Shown: one piece after another, positions 1-6,710 of the stretch
Position numbering within the stretch: the stretch's first letter is position 1
Layout: each line of letters begins with the position of its first letter
Assembly: GCA_913776405.1 (NCBI GenBank)
Contig: CAJYOV010000416.1
Location: forward strand, 1-9,097
Origin: Pseudobdellovibrionaceae bacterium
Lineage (GTDB): Bacteria; Bdellovibrionota; Bdellovibrionia; Bdellovibrionales; JAMPXM01
Direction: 5' to 3'
Length of the DNA: 9,097 nt
The notes under the pieces: generated by a model
What the model saw: the letters and a program-made list of their open reading frames with translations, nothing else
The model's database searches: none
Told to the model about the DNA's origin: nothing
Made by a program: the position numbers and the translations under genes

Positions 1-2023
1 AAGCCCAAAGGCGCGCGCTTCGTGGGCGATACAGGTCAACGGCGGCAACCGCTTGATCGGTCGCGCGCGTCTTTGGATCAAACGCAATGACTATAATCTC
101 TTCATCCGCTTGGACCGCGATCATGCGAGCGGGGCTTGTGGTCGCAACGAGCTTCGAATTGACGTAAATCTGACCTTCGCCGCGAACGATGACGTTCAAG
201 AAGCCTTTTTTGTCTGATTTGAATTTCACGTCGATCAGGCGTGAGCCGTCGACAACGAAGTTTTCTTGATACGGAGACGGCAGATAGCCCGCCAATCGCA
301 CGGCGAGTTTCACCTTGCGGCCTTTTTTGAGGCTGAGTGTCGCAGGCGTGACTTCGCCTTGAGTCTCGCCATCGATTTCGATCGGGGCGCCAGACGTTGT
401 ACTCACAATTTTTACTTCGTAAGTTTCTTCGACTGGTTTTGGCGGTTGCTGCGAAGGGCTGTCGGTAGCGACCAAAATTTCAGGCTTTGCCGATTGATCT
501 TTAAAGACGGTCTGGAGTTTTTGGTCGAGCGATGTCTTGTGCGTCACGTAGTAGTAACCACTTCCGCCCAAAACAAGAAGCGCCATGACGATCGCAATAT
601 AACTCATCGAATTCGACTGGCGAGCGTGAAGGCCCGTTTGTGAATTCGATCGGCCAGCGAACGTACCGTTGTAAACACCTGTGCCGTAGTTAGAACGATC
701 AACCGTCAGGCGCGGTTCAGCTTGCGCCCGCGGTGGCGGTTCAATCGTACGAGATGCCGGATTCGGATTTTGAGTTTGAACCGGTTCAGGCGATCGACGT
801 GGGCCACCTTGAGGTGGGCCAGATGCAGCCGATTGCGGGCGAAGCGGCGGTGGAGTAGGCGGCGTTAGAGGCTTTGCTTCTTGTTGTGAAGCAGGCGCAC
901 TCGGTGCTGGCTCTTGGTGAGCTGCGCCGAAATCCATATTCGGATCTGACGGTTCTGAATCAGCAGCCGTTTTCGTGATAGCTGTATCAGGTGTCGGTGC
1001 CGTTTGCGCAGCAGCTCTCACCGAAGACGTATTGGTTTGGCGTTCGGCTTCGATACGGGCGAACTCGACCATCTTCTTTCGGCTCTCGAGAATCTCGCCT
1101 GCGAAAAGCGTTTTCACGAAGACTGAGAAATCTTGCGGCGAGAAATCTGGATACTGTCTATTCAAAAAGCGAGACAGATCGCGGTGAAGTGACGCCGCCG
1201 TTTGGTAACGGAGGTTACGATCTTTCGCGAGCGCCTTCGAAACGATGCGCTCAAGTTCTGGCGCGATATTCGGATTGATCTTCCGAAGTGACGGCACTTG
1301 GCACTCACGGATCTTGCGAAGCGTGTTCACTTCGTTGTTCGCAACGAAGAGGCGATCGTTCGCCAGAAGCTCCCAAAGCAAAATGCCGAGAGCGAACACG
1401 TCAGTCCGAAGATCGACAGGTTGGCCTTCCGCTTGTTCGGGCGACATGTAACCGAATTTGCCTTTCAGCGTTCCGGCACGAGTTGTCTCAAGCTGTGTTT
1501 CCGCTTTTGCGATCCCGAAGTCGACGATCTTCACTTCGCCTTCGAAGCTGACCATCACGTTCTGCGGGCTCATATCACGGTGAATGATGTTGAGCGGTTT
1601 GCCTGTGTTGGAATCGATGCAGCGATGTGCATGATCAAGACCTGCGGCCACTTCTTTCACCATGTAGAGAACTTGTTCGATTGAGAAAGTCAGATTCGAC
1701 TTCTTCATCTTGTTCAGGATTTGGCGAAGGTTGCGGCCCTCGATATAATCCATCGCGATAAAGAATTGGTCTTTCTCGAGGCCGAATTCGGCAATCGACA
1801 CGACGTTTGCGTGCGCGAGGTTGATCGCGATCTTCGCTTCGTCTTTGAACATGTCGATGAATTCAGGTTGCTCAGTGAACTGTGGCAGGATTCGCTTGAT
1901 TGCCACGAACTTCGAAACTCCGGAAGCGCCTGACGAGCGAGCGAGATAAATCTCGGCCATCCCGCCCATCGCGAGCTTCTCTAGAAGAATGTATTTGCCA
2001 AACGTTTCGAAGTTTTGTGACAC
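1..2023 (-). CDS. Transmembrane Ser/Thr protein kinase with PEGA-type periplasmic domain (3' end outside window)
   Basis: The minus strand reads without a stop from a GTG at 2023 to the left edge (674 residues visible, C-terminus missing). Kinase domain, about residues 8-280: glycine-rich loop AMGGMAEIY (18-26), catalytic Lys in VAIK (K43), probable alpha-C Glu E62, catalytic loop HRDMSPQN (148-155, base D150), DFG at 168-170, activation segment ending in SPE (194-196), subdomain IX D208 and subdomain XI R272. A Pro/Ser/Gln-rich linker follows (about 336-434). One hydrophobic helix (about 473-493, YIAIVMALLVLGG) separates it from a periplasmic part that looks like PEGA repeats (about 535-605, with GAPIEIDGE, and a second copy about 606-650, with GQIYVNSKLV). 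A Hanks-type kinase of this layout phosphorylates Ser/Thr in cytoplasmic targets, presumably in response to an envelope signal. The catalytic-loop Lys is Ser here, as is common in delta-proteobacterial kinases. The start is uncertain: the only good ribosome-binding site sits 8 nt before an in-frame ATT (2041). Target and ligand are unknown. Confidence 0.93.
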   Translation of the reverse strand, partial: MSQNFETFGKYILLEKLAMGGMAEIYLARSSGASGVSKFVAIKRILPQFTEQPEFIDMFKDEAKIAINLAHANVVSIAEFGLEKDQFFIAMDYIEGRNLRQILNKMKKSNLTFSIEQVLYMVKEVAAGLDHAHRCIDSNTGKPLNIIHRDMSPQNVMVSFEGEVKIVDFGIAKAETQLETTRAGTLKGKFGYMSPEQAEGQPVDLRTDVFALGILLWELLANDRLFVANNEVNTLRKIRECQVPSLRKINPNIAPELERIVSKALAKDRNLRYQTAASLHRDLSRFLNRQYPDFSPQDFSVFVKTLFAGEILESRKKMVEFARIEAERQTNTSSVRAAAQTAPTPDTAITKTAADSEPSDPNMDFGAAHQEPAPSAPASQQEAKPLTPPTPPPLRPQSAASGPPQGGPRRSPEPVQTQNPNPASRTIEPPPRAQAEPRLTVDRSNYGTGVYNGTFAGRSNSQTGLHARQSNSMSYIAIVMALLVLGGSGYYYVTHKTSLDQKLQTVFKDQSAKPEILVATDSPSQQPPKPVEETYEVKIVSTTSGAPIEIDGETQGEVTPATLSLKKGRKVKLAVRLAGYLPSPYQENFVVDGSRLIDVKFKSDKKGFLNVIVRGEGQIYVNSKLVATTSPARMIAVQADEEIIVIAFDPKTRATDQAVAAVDLYRPRSARLWA

Positions 2024-2049
2024 ATTAAGGTATCGGGGAATGGCAGGCG

Positions 2050-2055
2050 CTCCTT
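2050..2055 (-). promoter_or_regulatory. Shine-Dalgarno-like AAGGAG upstream of the kinase
   Basis: AAGGAG on the minus strand lies 26 nt before the GTG at 2023, too far for normal initiation. It is 8 nt before an in-frame ATT at 2041-2039. Between this site and the upstream in-frame TAA there is no ATG, GTG or TTG. Either the kinase begins at a rare ATT codon, or translation begins at GTG without a usable Shine-Dalgarno sequence. Confidence 0.4.
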
Positions 2056-2120
2056 GAGGCTGGAAGCGGAAGCTCGGGCCTTGGTCCAGGGGGCCTGAAC
2101 TCGACGTTAGGCCTTAGGCG

Positions 2121-2128
2121 GGGAGGAG
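2121..2128 (+). promoter_or_regulatory. Strong ribosome-binding site of coaE
   Basis: GGGAGGAG lies 7 nt before the ATG at 2136, close to ideal spacing. It fixes the coaE start. It sits in the 112-bp gap between the divergent kinase and coaE genes. I found no convincing -35/-10 pair in that gap. Confidence 0.75.
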
Positions 2129-2135
2129 CCCTACG

Positions 2136-2723
2136 ATGAAATGGATCGGACTTACGGGCGGTATCGCGACGGGTAAATCGACCGTTAGCCGTTTGTTGCG
2201 AGAACGCGGGTATCCGGTCATCGATGCGGATGTCCTCGCCCGAGACGCGGTTCAAATCGGGACAGTCGCCCACTCGAAAATCGTTCAAGCCTTTGGTCGT
2301 GACTCGATTCAAGAAAATGGCGAACTCAACCGCGCCCGGATCGGCGAAGTCGTTTTTGCCGACCGATCGAAGCTAGAACTTCTTGAATCGATCGTTCATC
2401 CCGAGGTCCGCCGGCTCGCCCTCGAAAAAAAGGCCGACCTTGAAGCGAAAGGGCATGCGGCCGCGTTCTACGATGTGCCGCTTTTGTTTGAAAAAAACAT
2501 GGAGTCCCTCTTTGATTCCGTCGTCGTTGTTTCAGCAACTCCGGCACTTCAGAAGTCGAGATTAATCATGCGAAACGCGTTCTCGCCCGAAGAGGCCGAT
2601 CGCCGAATCGCTATCCAAATTCCTATCGAAGAAAAAGCAAAGCGCGGTCATCACGTGATTCAGAATCACGGCTCGCTCGCAGATCTCGAAAAGCAACTCG
2701 ACGCTTACCTCGCGACCCTCTAA
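2136..2723 (+). CDS. coaE: Dephospho-CoA kinase
   Basis: CoaE phosphorylates the 3'-hydroxyl of the ribose in dephospho-CoA with ATP, the last step of coenzyme A synthesis in the cytoplasm. The 195-residue length is typical of the family. Visible marks: Walker A GLTGGIATGKST (5-16), the IDAD motif (29-32) that contributes acidic residues at the active site, HPE at 88-90, the family motif VPLLFE (114-119) and the C-terminal pattern RRIAIQ...EEK...VIQNHGS (156-180). The start is set by a GGGAGGAG site 7 nt upstream. It is divergent from the kinase gene. Its TAA stop forms the first three bases of the 30-bp palindrome at 2721-2783, so that element either terminates coaE or was inserted exactly at its 3' end. 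The residue usually found as Asp just before VIQN (AD.vi.N in relatives) appears as HH here, a minor deviation. Confidence 0.97.
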   Translation: MKWIGLTGGIATGKSTVSRLLRERGYPVIDADVLARDAVQIGTVAHSKIVQAFGRDSIQENGELNRARIGEVVFADRSKLELLESIVHPEVRRLALEKKADLEAKGHAAAFYDVPLLFEKNMESLFDSVVVVSATPALQKSRLIMRNAFSPEEADRRIAIQIPIEEKAKRGHHVIQNHGSLADLEKQLDAYLATL

Positions 2724-2783
2724 AAGGTGCCAGGTCCCGTTCGTGGGCGCGCTGCGCCCACGAACGGGACCTGGCACCTTTTA
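2721..2783. repeat. Perfect 30-bp inverted repeat with 3-nt loop (REP/MITE-like palindrome or bidirectional terminator)
   Basis: The left arm (2721-2750, starting TAAAAGGTGCCAGGTCCC) and right arm (2754-2783, ending GGGACCTGGCACCTTTTA) are exact reverse complements over 30 bp, with only GCT between them. The match stops outside the arms (C at 2720 against A at 2784). The stem is GC-rich and flanked by AAAA and TTTT, so as RNA it could end transcription from either side. A perfect stem of this length is longer than an ordinary intrinsic terminator. It is more like a mobile palindromic unit, such as the REP elements linked to RAYT/IS200-type transposases. No transposase and no second copy is visible here. 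It lies between coaE and the DUF4105-like gene and includes the coaE stop codon. Confidence 0.85.
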
Positions 2784-2813
2784 AGCAGACAAACCGGACG
2801 ACCGGATTCTGAC

Positions 2814-2837
2814 AGCGCAGCGTCCTTCGCTGACGCT
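2814..2837 (+). other. Second, imperfect hairpin just upstream of the 2845 start
   Basis: AGCG-CAGCG (2814-2822) pairs with CGCTG-A-CGCT (2828-2837), giving nine base pairs with one bulged A and a TCCTT loop. It ends 7 nt before the GTG at 2845, where a ribosome-binding site would be expected. It could limit translation of that gene, or be a remnant of the same palindromic element. It could also be chance in a GC-rich stretch. Confidence 0.4.
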
Positions 2838-2844
2838 AGTTGAT

Positions 2845-3927
2845 GTGACTGAGATTCGTGCGACATCAGCCGTCGTTCGCGCAGCCTATCAAAAGAAGTT
2901 GGGGCAAGCTGCTGCGGATCAACTCTTGGCGGGCGGCTACCGCGTTTACGGTAACTTTGTTGACGGCTTAAAGGGCAAAAATGCGTTCGAGCCGTTTCAG
3001 CCGACCGATCCGTCGGAGCTCTGGCAGCTCTATCTTCCAATGAAGACGCAAGTGACAGACACGATCTTCCAGCTTGAATGGTTTCGCACAAGCATCGGCG
3101 GTCACGCACAGATTCGATTCAAACTCTCGAACCCATTGCTTCTCGTTTCTCAAGAAACGGGTGAGTTGAAATTCATCGAGGGTGACGTCGTCTATGCGCT
3201 TATGGCCCTTCGAACAGAAACGGGCAATCAATCTTGGAACGCGGTTACAGGTTTAACCGGATCGTTCGCTGCATCGTACATGTTAGCGACAACGTCTCAC
3301 ATGGCGGGCCGACAGCTTCGGTCCGATGATTCGAGTGTTGTAGAGCAATATCGTTTAAACTTTACCGAAGCGCAAAAACGAAATCTTTTCGCGTATGCTC
3401 TGCAAGTCGGTCCACGTGTAGGTGAGCGCGACATCTACAATTTGATTTACAACAGCTGCATCAATGCCGCTCTGCGTGCGATTCGCACAATCGATTCAAG
3501 AGTTGATGCGTGGGAATTCAATCCGTACCGCGTTCTTCCGCAGCTTCAATCTCTGGGTCTCGTGAACGAAACGATGCCAACTCTGAATGATGAATTTCTG
3601 TCTCCCGTTCGGACGCTCGCGGAACCAGCGAACGAGGCCACACTTCAGATGGTTGAAAAACTCCGCGGCGTTATGGCAACGAAGACTTTTGAAGAGTCGA
3701 TTCGCACTCTCGCTGCGACTGTGATCGAAGACCGTTGGACAACGGCTGAGTTAAACGCCGTGCTGAACGGATTGAAAACGGGAACGCCGGATCTCACAGT
3801 CGTTACGAAAACCGCATCGAGTGTTCAGCGTTTGAAATCGGAATTGGCGAACGTGCTCAAGCGAAACCAGATTGAGCTACCGGAACTCATGGCTTATCTG
3901 ACACAAGCGTCTCTGACATCGCGCTGA
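2845..3927 (+). CDS. DUF4105 / Lnb N-terminal-like protein without visible signal peptide
   Basis: This encodes 360 residues from a GTG start. I read it as related to the DUF4105 (Lnb N-terminal periplasmic) family from two spaced motifs. One is GGHAQIRFKL (85-94), with H87 in the position of the family His. The other is FTEAQKRNLFAYALQV (173-188) followed by YNLIYNSCINAALRAI (198-213), where C205 matches the family N-C motif. Such proteins have a cysteine-peptidase-like fold and act on envelope substrates; one characterised relative, Lnb, is a lipoprotein N-acyltransferase. The C-terminal 110 residues are mostly helical and unrecognised. The frame is open back only to 2785, just after the palindrome, and has neither an ATG nor a hydrophobic N-terminus, although relatives are exported. 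There is no ribosome-binding site before 2845. The 5' end may therefore have been lost, or the true start may be unusual. Activity is an inference. Confidence 0.6.
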   Translation: MTEIRATSAVVRAAYQKKLGQAAADQLLAGGYRVYGNFVDGLKGKNAFEPFQPTDPSELWQLYLPMKTQVTDTIFQLEWFRTSIGGHAQIRFKLSNPLLLVSQETGELKFIEGDVVYALMALRTETGNQSWNAVTGLTGSFAASYMLATTSHMAGRQLRSDDSSVVEQYRLNFTEAQKRNLFAYALQVGPRVGERDIYNLIYNSCINAALRAIRTIDSRVDAWEFNPYRVLPQLQSLGLVNETMPTLNDEFLSPVRTLAEPANEATLQMVEKLRGVMATKTFEESIRTLAATVIEDRWTTAELNAVLNGLKTGTPDLTVVTKTASSVQRLKSELANVLKRNQIELPELMAYLTQASLTSR

Positions 3928-4578
3928 TCACCAAGCCCAGACCAAGCCGCCAACCAAGGCGGCTTGCAGCGAATGGAAGCTAGCGCTCGCCTCGAGCTCG
4001 AGTCTGAAACTCGCGGGGTCGCTGATCAGTGCTTCGAAGCCTGCGCCTGCTCGTAACTGATAATGCTGATATCTCAGAAACGTGCCGAGCTGGTCATCGG
4101 GGTCGATTCGAATCGCGAGCCCTAGCTTTTCATAAGGTCTAAATCGAGTCTGAGAATAGATCCACCGACGCGTGAGATGAATGGCGCCTGTCGCGTCCGA
4201 GTCTAAGTCTGCGCCAGCCTCGAACCCACGAAGCTCACGATCTTTAAAGAGATAACGAATCGAGCCGCGCATAAGCGCCGATTCCTTGTTCTGAATTCGT
4301 TTCGTGTCGATGACAGGCCCGCCCATGAAACTTAAACCGCGCCGATATTTGTGAAAGTACTCGAGCCGCGCCGAACGGGGCGGGGCCGGAGGCGGCGGTG
4401 CAACGTCAAAATCATCTTTTGCGGCTTCAGCAGTAGGCGACGGTGTCGCGGCTGGTTGAGGTGTGTCAATGAAGTCAGGATTGGGGTCATTAATCGCGGC
4501 TAGTGAATTCGCCCCACTTAGAGCGACAGTCGCAATCAGGACCAAGGTCAAAAAAAGGATTCGAGAAAGCTCACGCAT
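3928..4578 (-). CDS. Small secreted protein, probable outer-membrane beta-barrel with Pro-rich linker
   Basis: I chose the ATG at 4578 (216 residues), which gives a clean signal peptide (MRELSRILFLTLVLIATVAL, cut probably near SLAA). The same frame extends to a GTG at 4605, adding nine residues with no better start signal. The mature protein begins with a Pro/Ala/Thr-rich stretch (ending PPPPAPPRSA), then alternating hydrophobic/polar segments with many Arg, Tyr and Phe residues (for example LGTFLRYQHYQLRAG), and ends in ...GGLVWAW. A C-terminal aromatic after such strands is usual for BAM-inserted barrels. I do not recognise a family. Its stop codon directly abuts the stop of the convergent upstream gene. 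It is divergent from the outer-membrane protein gene at 4641 with only 62 bp between starts, so the two may share control. Function unknown. Confidence 0.75.
   Translation of the reverse strand: MRELSRILFLTLVLIATVALSGANSLAAINDPNPDFIDTPQPAATPSPTAEAAKDDFDVAPPPPAPPRSARLEYFHKYRRGLSFMGGPVIDTKRIQNKESALMRGSIRYLFKDRELRGFEAGADLDSDATGAIHLTRRWIYSQTRFRPYEKLGLAIRIDPDDQLGTFLRYQHYQLRAGAGFEALISDPASFRLELEASASFHSLQAALVGGLVWAW
3944..3965. terminator. Hairpin inside the 3' end of the minus-strand barrel gene, possible terminator for the 2845-3927 gene
   Basis: AAGCCGCC (3944-3951) and GGCGGCTT (3958-3965) form a perfect 8-bp stem with an AACCAA loop. It lies 17 bp beyond the stop at 3927 and inside the coding end of the convergent gene. 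No T-run follows on the plus strand, so it is at best a weak intrinsic terminator or a barrier between converging polymerases. Confidence 0.35.
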
Positions 4579-4640
4579 GCGGAAATTGTACCGGAAGCAA
4601 ATCACAATTCATAGAATCAAGCTTCGGAGACTTCCCCCAC

Positions 4641-5819
4641 ATGTTAAAGCAATTCTGTTTTCGCTCGATCGCCTTTACGCTTTCACTTCTTGCTGGCTCG
4701 GTTGCTTTTGCGCAAACAGGTGTGGTGAGAGACTACCGCATTCACCAAGTTTATCAGAGCCCACGCGCTCTCGGCATGGGCAGTGCGGTCACAGCAGTGG
4801 CAGACGATTATTCGACATTGTTCTTTAACCCCGCTGGTCTGGCTCGCCTTGAAGAAGGCCAGTTGAACATGAGTCTCGGTGGTTACGTCGATCGCCAGAT
4901 TCCTGGCTTCTACAAAGACATTCAAGACGCCTCAAAAATCGAAGATCAGACACAGCAAACCCAAGCTTACGTCGATCTTCTCGAGAAAAATTTTGGTGAA
5001 ACGTATGCGATGCGCTACTCGCTTCTTCAAGCGGTGTGGGTGCGACCGAAGTGGGGCATCGCTGTTCTTCCTATCGATATGAACATGGATCTTTCGATCC
5101 GTCGTACGTCGGTTGTCACGTTAAACGTGGTCGCGGTTCAAGATACGACCTTCGCATATGGTCGCGGTTGGGACGTGAAATGGTTTGGTCCAAAACATCG
5201 CGTCTCGATGGGCATTACGGGTAAAGCGATTTACCGCGGTTACTACAACCGCGCGCTTTACGCGAGTGACCTCGTGGCCGATGAAAAAATTCTGCGCTCT
5301 GAAGATGCACGCGAAGGGTTTACGGCCGATGCAGATTGGGGCCTCTTGTGGACGCCACTGATCTCGAATAACTCATGGTGGCGCTACGCAAAGCCAACGG
5401 TCGGCCTCGTCGTTCGCAACCTCGCTGACTACGGTTTCAAAACAAACTTTCACTTGATCAACAAAGACTCTCAACCCGCACCAAATCTCGGGCGTCGTGT
5501 TGATGCAGGCGTAAAACTCGATCTCCCTGAGTGGTGGGTTTGGCGCACGCGTCTCGCAGCTGACGTACGCGACATGGGCGATCGTAACTGGACTTTTAAA
5601 AAGGGCTCACACGTCGGCGCCGAGTTTCTCTGGAAGCTTCGCAGCTGGTGGCAAGGCGGCTGGCGCGTGGGTTTAAACCAAGGCTACTTCACTGCAGGTT
5701 TCACCGGCACAGCCGGCATCTTCACTCTCGACCTCGTCACCTACGGCGATGACGTCGGCACAAGCACGGCGCCAAAACAAGTCCGCGCGTATGGTGCACG
5801 CGCGTCTCTCGATTTCTAA
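4641..5819 (+). CDS. Outer-membrane beta-barrel protein, PorV/FadL(OMPP1)-like
   Basis: The start is the ATG at 4641 (392 residues). It follows a GGAG 11 nt upstream and opens with a standard signal peptide, cut after AFA (22-24). The open frame continues upstream to 4503, but that part has no export signal and overlaps the divergent gene. The conserved N-terminal block RALGMGSAVTAVADDYSTLF followed by FNPAGL (42-67) is the hallmark seen in PorV-like and FadL/OMPP1-like barrels. The rest alternates polar and hydrophobic residues, rich in Trp, Tyr and Arg, and ends in RASLDF with the terminal Phe of a BAM signal. Relatives act in uptake of hydrophobic compounds or as partners of secretion systems; which applies here cannot be told. 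It is clearly paralogous to the gene at 6859: VDAGVKLDLP...LAADVRD...HVGAEF...RVGLNQGYFTAG (287-353) matches the same blocks there. Confidence 0.82.
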   Translation: MLKQFCFRSIAFTLSLLAGSVAFAQTGVVRDYRIHQVYQSPRALGMGSAVTAVADDYSTLFFNPAGLARLEEGQLNMSLGGYVDRQIPGFYKDIQDASKIEDQTQQTQAYVDLLEKNFGETYAMRYSLLQAVWVRPKWGIAVLPIDMNMDLSIRRTSVVTLNVVAVQDTTFAYGRGWDVKWFGPKHRVSMGITGKAIYRGYYNRALYASDLVADEKILRSEDAREGFTADADWGLLWTPLISNNSWWRYAKPTVGLVVRNLADYGFKTNFHLINKDSQPAPNLGRRVDAGVKLDLPEWWVWRTRLAADVRDMGDRNWTFKKGSHVGAEFLWKLRSWWQGGWRVGLNQGYFTAGFTGTAGIFTLDLVTYGDDVGTSTAPKQVRAYGARASLDF

Positions 5820-5871
5820 TTTTCGATTTTAGCTTGCCAGTTTCGATGGGCGACTTGAGTCAACGATAAGC

Positions 5872-5893
5872 CGGGCTTCCGTTCGGGAGCTCG
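5872..5893. terminator. Hairpin between convergent genes, possible bidirectional terminator
   Basis: CGGGCTTCC (5872-5880) pairs with GGGAGCTCG (5885-5893) across a GTTC loop, nine pairs including two G-T on the plus strand. It lies in the 77-bp gap between the stops of the outer-membrane protein gene (5819) and the lipoprotein gene (5897). It is followed by a loose T-rich stretch (CTCTTAATTCTT) on the plus strand and a weaker one on the minus strand. The position is right for a shared terminator; the T-tract is poor. Confidence 0.45.
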
Positions 5894-5896
5894 CTC

Positions 5897-6622
5897 TTAA
5901 TTCTTGAGTAGATCTAAGAGCGCCTCTGCGAGAGCCGCAGGGTTTGAAGTGCCGCCAGCGTCGACGATAGCGGTCTGCATTTTCGAACAGATATCCTGGT
6001 TCGGATTCGCTGCGTTTACGCAGAACGCATCGTTCGTCGAGATGACGACCGAACCCAAAGCCCCAAGTTCGGTCGGGCTCGGTGTGTAACCAGTAGCCGT
6101 CACTTCATCAATAATCGCCTGAAGGCTCGCTTCTGGGTTTTGCGGGTCAAACGGCACCGTGCTTGTGAGCTGCGCAATCGTAGATGAAAGATCCGCTGCC
6201 GAAGCGAGTTGGTACATCGATTTTACGCCCGAGCGTTGGCAATTGTTGAGCGTTGCGGCCGAAGTAAAATTCGGATTGGTCGACCCAAAGTTCAAATAAG
6301 CCATGATGCTGACCATCGGGTCGTAGGTTGGCGAGCTGTTATTATTATTTCCAGAGATACTTGTGTAAGCGTCTGCGATCTTCTGACCAATGAAACCATT
6401 CGCGATAAAGCCAGCGGAACATCGAATCAAGTACGCATCCTGCGTCTCGAGGCCTGCGACTTTGTCGACGCAGACTTGAGCTTGAGCTGCGTCCGTTGCG
6501 CCGTCCAGGCAAGCCTGTGCGGATGAGAGGCTGCGGTCTTCGCCGGATTCACAGGCTGAAAGTGAAACCAGTGTGAGAGTTGCGAGACCGAACAGACTTA
6601 GACCGCGAATGCACGACTTCAT
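5897..6622 (-). CDS. Lipoprotein of unknown function with six further cysteines
   Basis: I chose the ATG at 6622 (241 residues) because AAAGG lies 7 nt before it. An ATG five codons upstream (6637) has a poorer site. The N-terminus MKSC..GLSLFGLATLTLVS ends in the lipobox LSAC, so the Cys at residue 24 should be lipid-modified. Glu at +2 rather than Asp favours the outer membrane if Escherichia sorting rules apply. The mature part has six more Cys (AQAC, QVC, IRC, NNC, AFC, DIC), an even number that could form disulfides in the periplasm. It also has an Asn/Ser-rich loop (ISGNNNNSSPT) and Ala-rich helices to the end. I recognise no domain. It stands alone on the minus strand between two paralogous outer-membrane protein genes, which hints at an envelope role but does not show one. 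Confidence 0.8.
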   Translation of the reverse strand: MKSCIRGLSLFGLATLTLVSLSACESGEDRSLSSAQACLDGATDAAQAQVCVDKVAGLETQDAYLIRCSAGFIANGFIGQKIADAYTSISGNNNNSSPTYDPMVSIMAYLNFGSTNPNFTSAATLNNCQRSGVKSMYQLASAADLSSTIAQLTSTVPFDPQNPEASLQAIIDEVTATGYTPSPTELGALGSVVISTNDAFCVNAANPNQDICSKMQTAIVDAGGTSNPAALAEALLDLLKN

Positions 6623-6682
6623 CGAAATGCCTTTCATTTGACCCGTATGTCTTTATCGGAGCGGCTCGACCAAAGGTGTATG

Positions 6683-6710
6683 GTCTCAAGAGACTTTTAA
6701 AATCAGTCTC
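6683..6710. promoter_or_regulatory. Clustered GTCTC/GAGAC inverted repeats in a divergent intergenic region
   Basis: GTCTC-AA-GAGAC (6683-6694) is a perfect 5-bp inverted repeat. Its right half also pairs with AGTCTC at 6705-6710 (GAGACT, 9-nt AT-rich spacer, AGTCTC). Two more direct GTCTC copies lie at 6794-6798 and 6810-6814. The cluster sits between the divergent lipoprotein and outer-membrane protein genes, where an operator would be expected. No clear -35/-10 pair could be assigned. An operator role is an inference. Confidence 0.35.

Noticed and set aside
266..1933. Several plus-strand open frames of 68-128 codons across 266-1933
   Set aside because: They lie antisense to the continuous kinase frame, whose motifs (VAIK, HRD, DFG, SPE) are unmistakable. 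They have no ribosome-binding sites and show low-complexity, Arg/Ser-rich shadow composition.
2081..2109. Possible promoter for coaE (TTGGTC, 17 nt, ACGTTA)
   Set aside because: The -35 is partial and the -10 match is too poor to call.
2025..2312. 95-codon minus-strand frame antisense to the start of coaE
   Set aside because: It overlaps the coaE P-loop region on the opposite strand, has no recognisable domain and ends just where the kinase begins. It is a shadow.
4579..4605. GTG at 4605 as the start of the minus-strand barrel gene, and TACAAT at 4585-4590 as its -10 box
   Set aside because: The extra nine residues interrupt a normal signal-peptide N-region. The TACAAT has no -35 at proper spacing and would leave almost no leader.
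4503..4640. Upstream 46-codon extension of the first barrel gene
   Set aside because: It would overlap the divergent signal-peptide gene and place charged residues before a clean signal peptide. The ATG at 4641 has a GGAG site and an ideal export signal.
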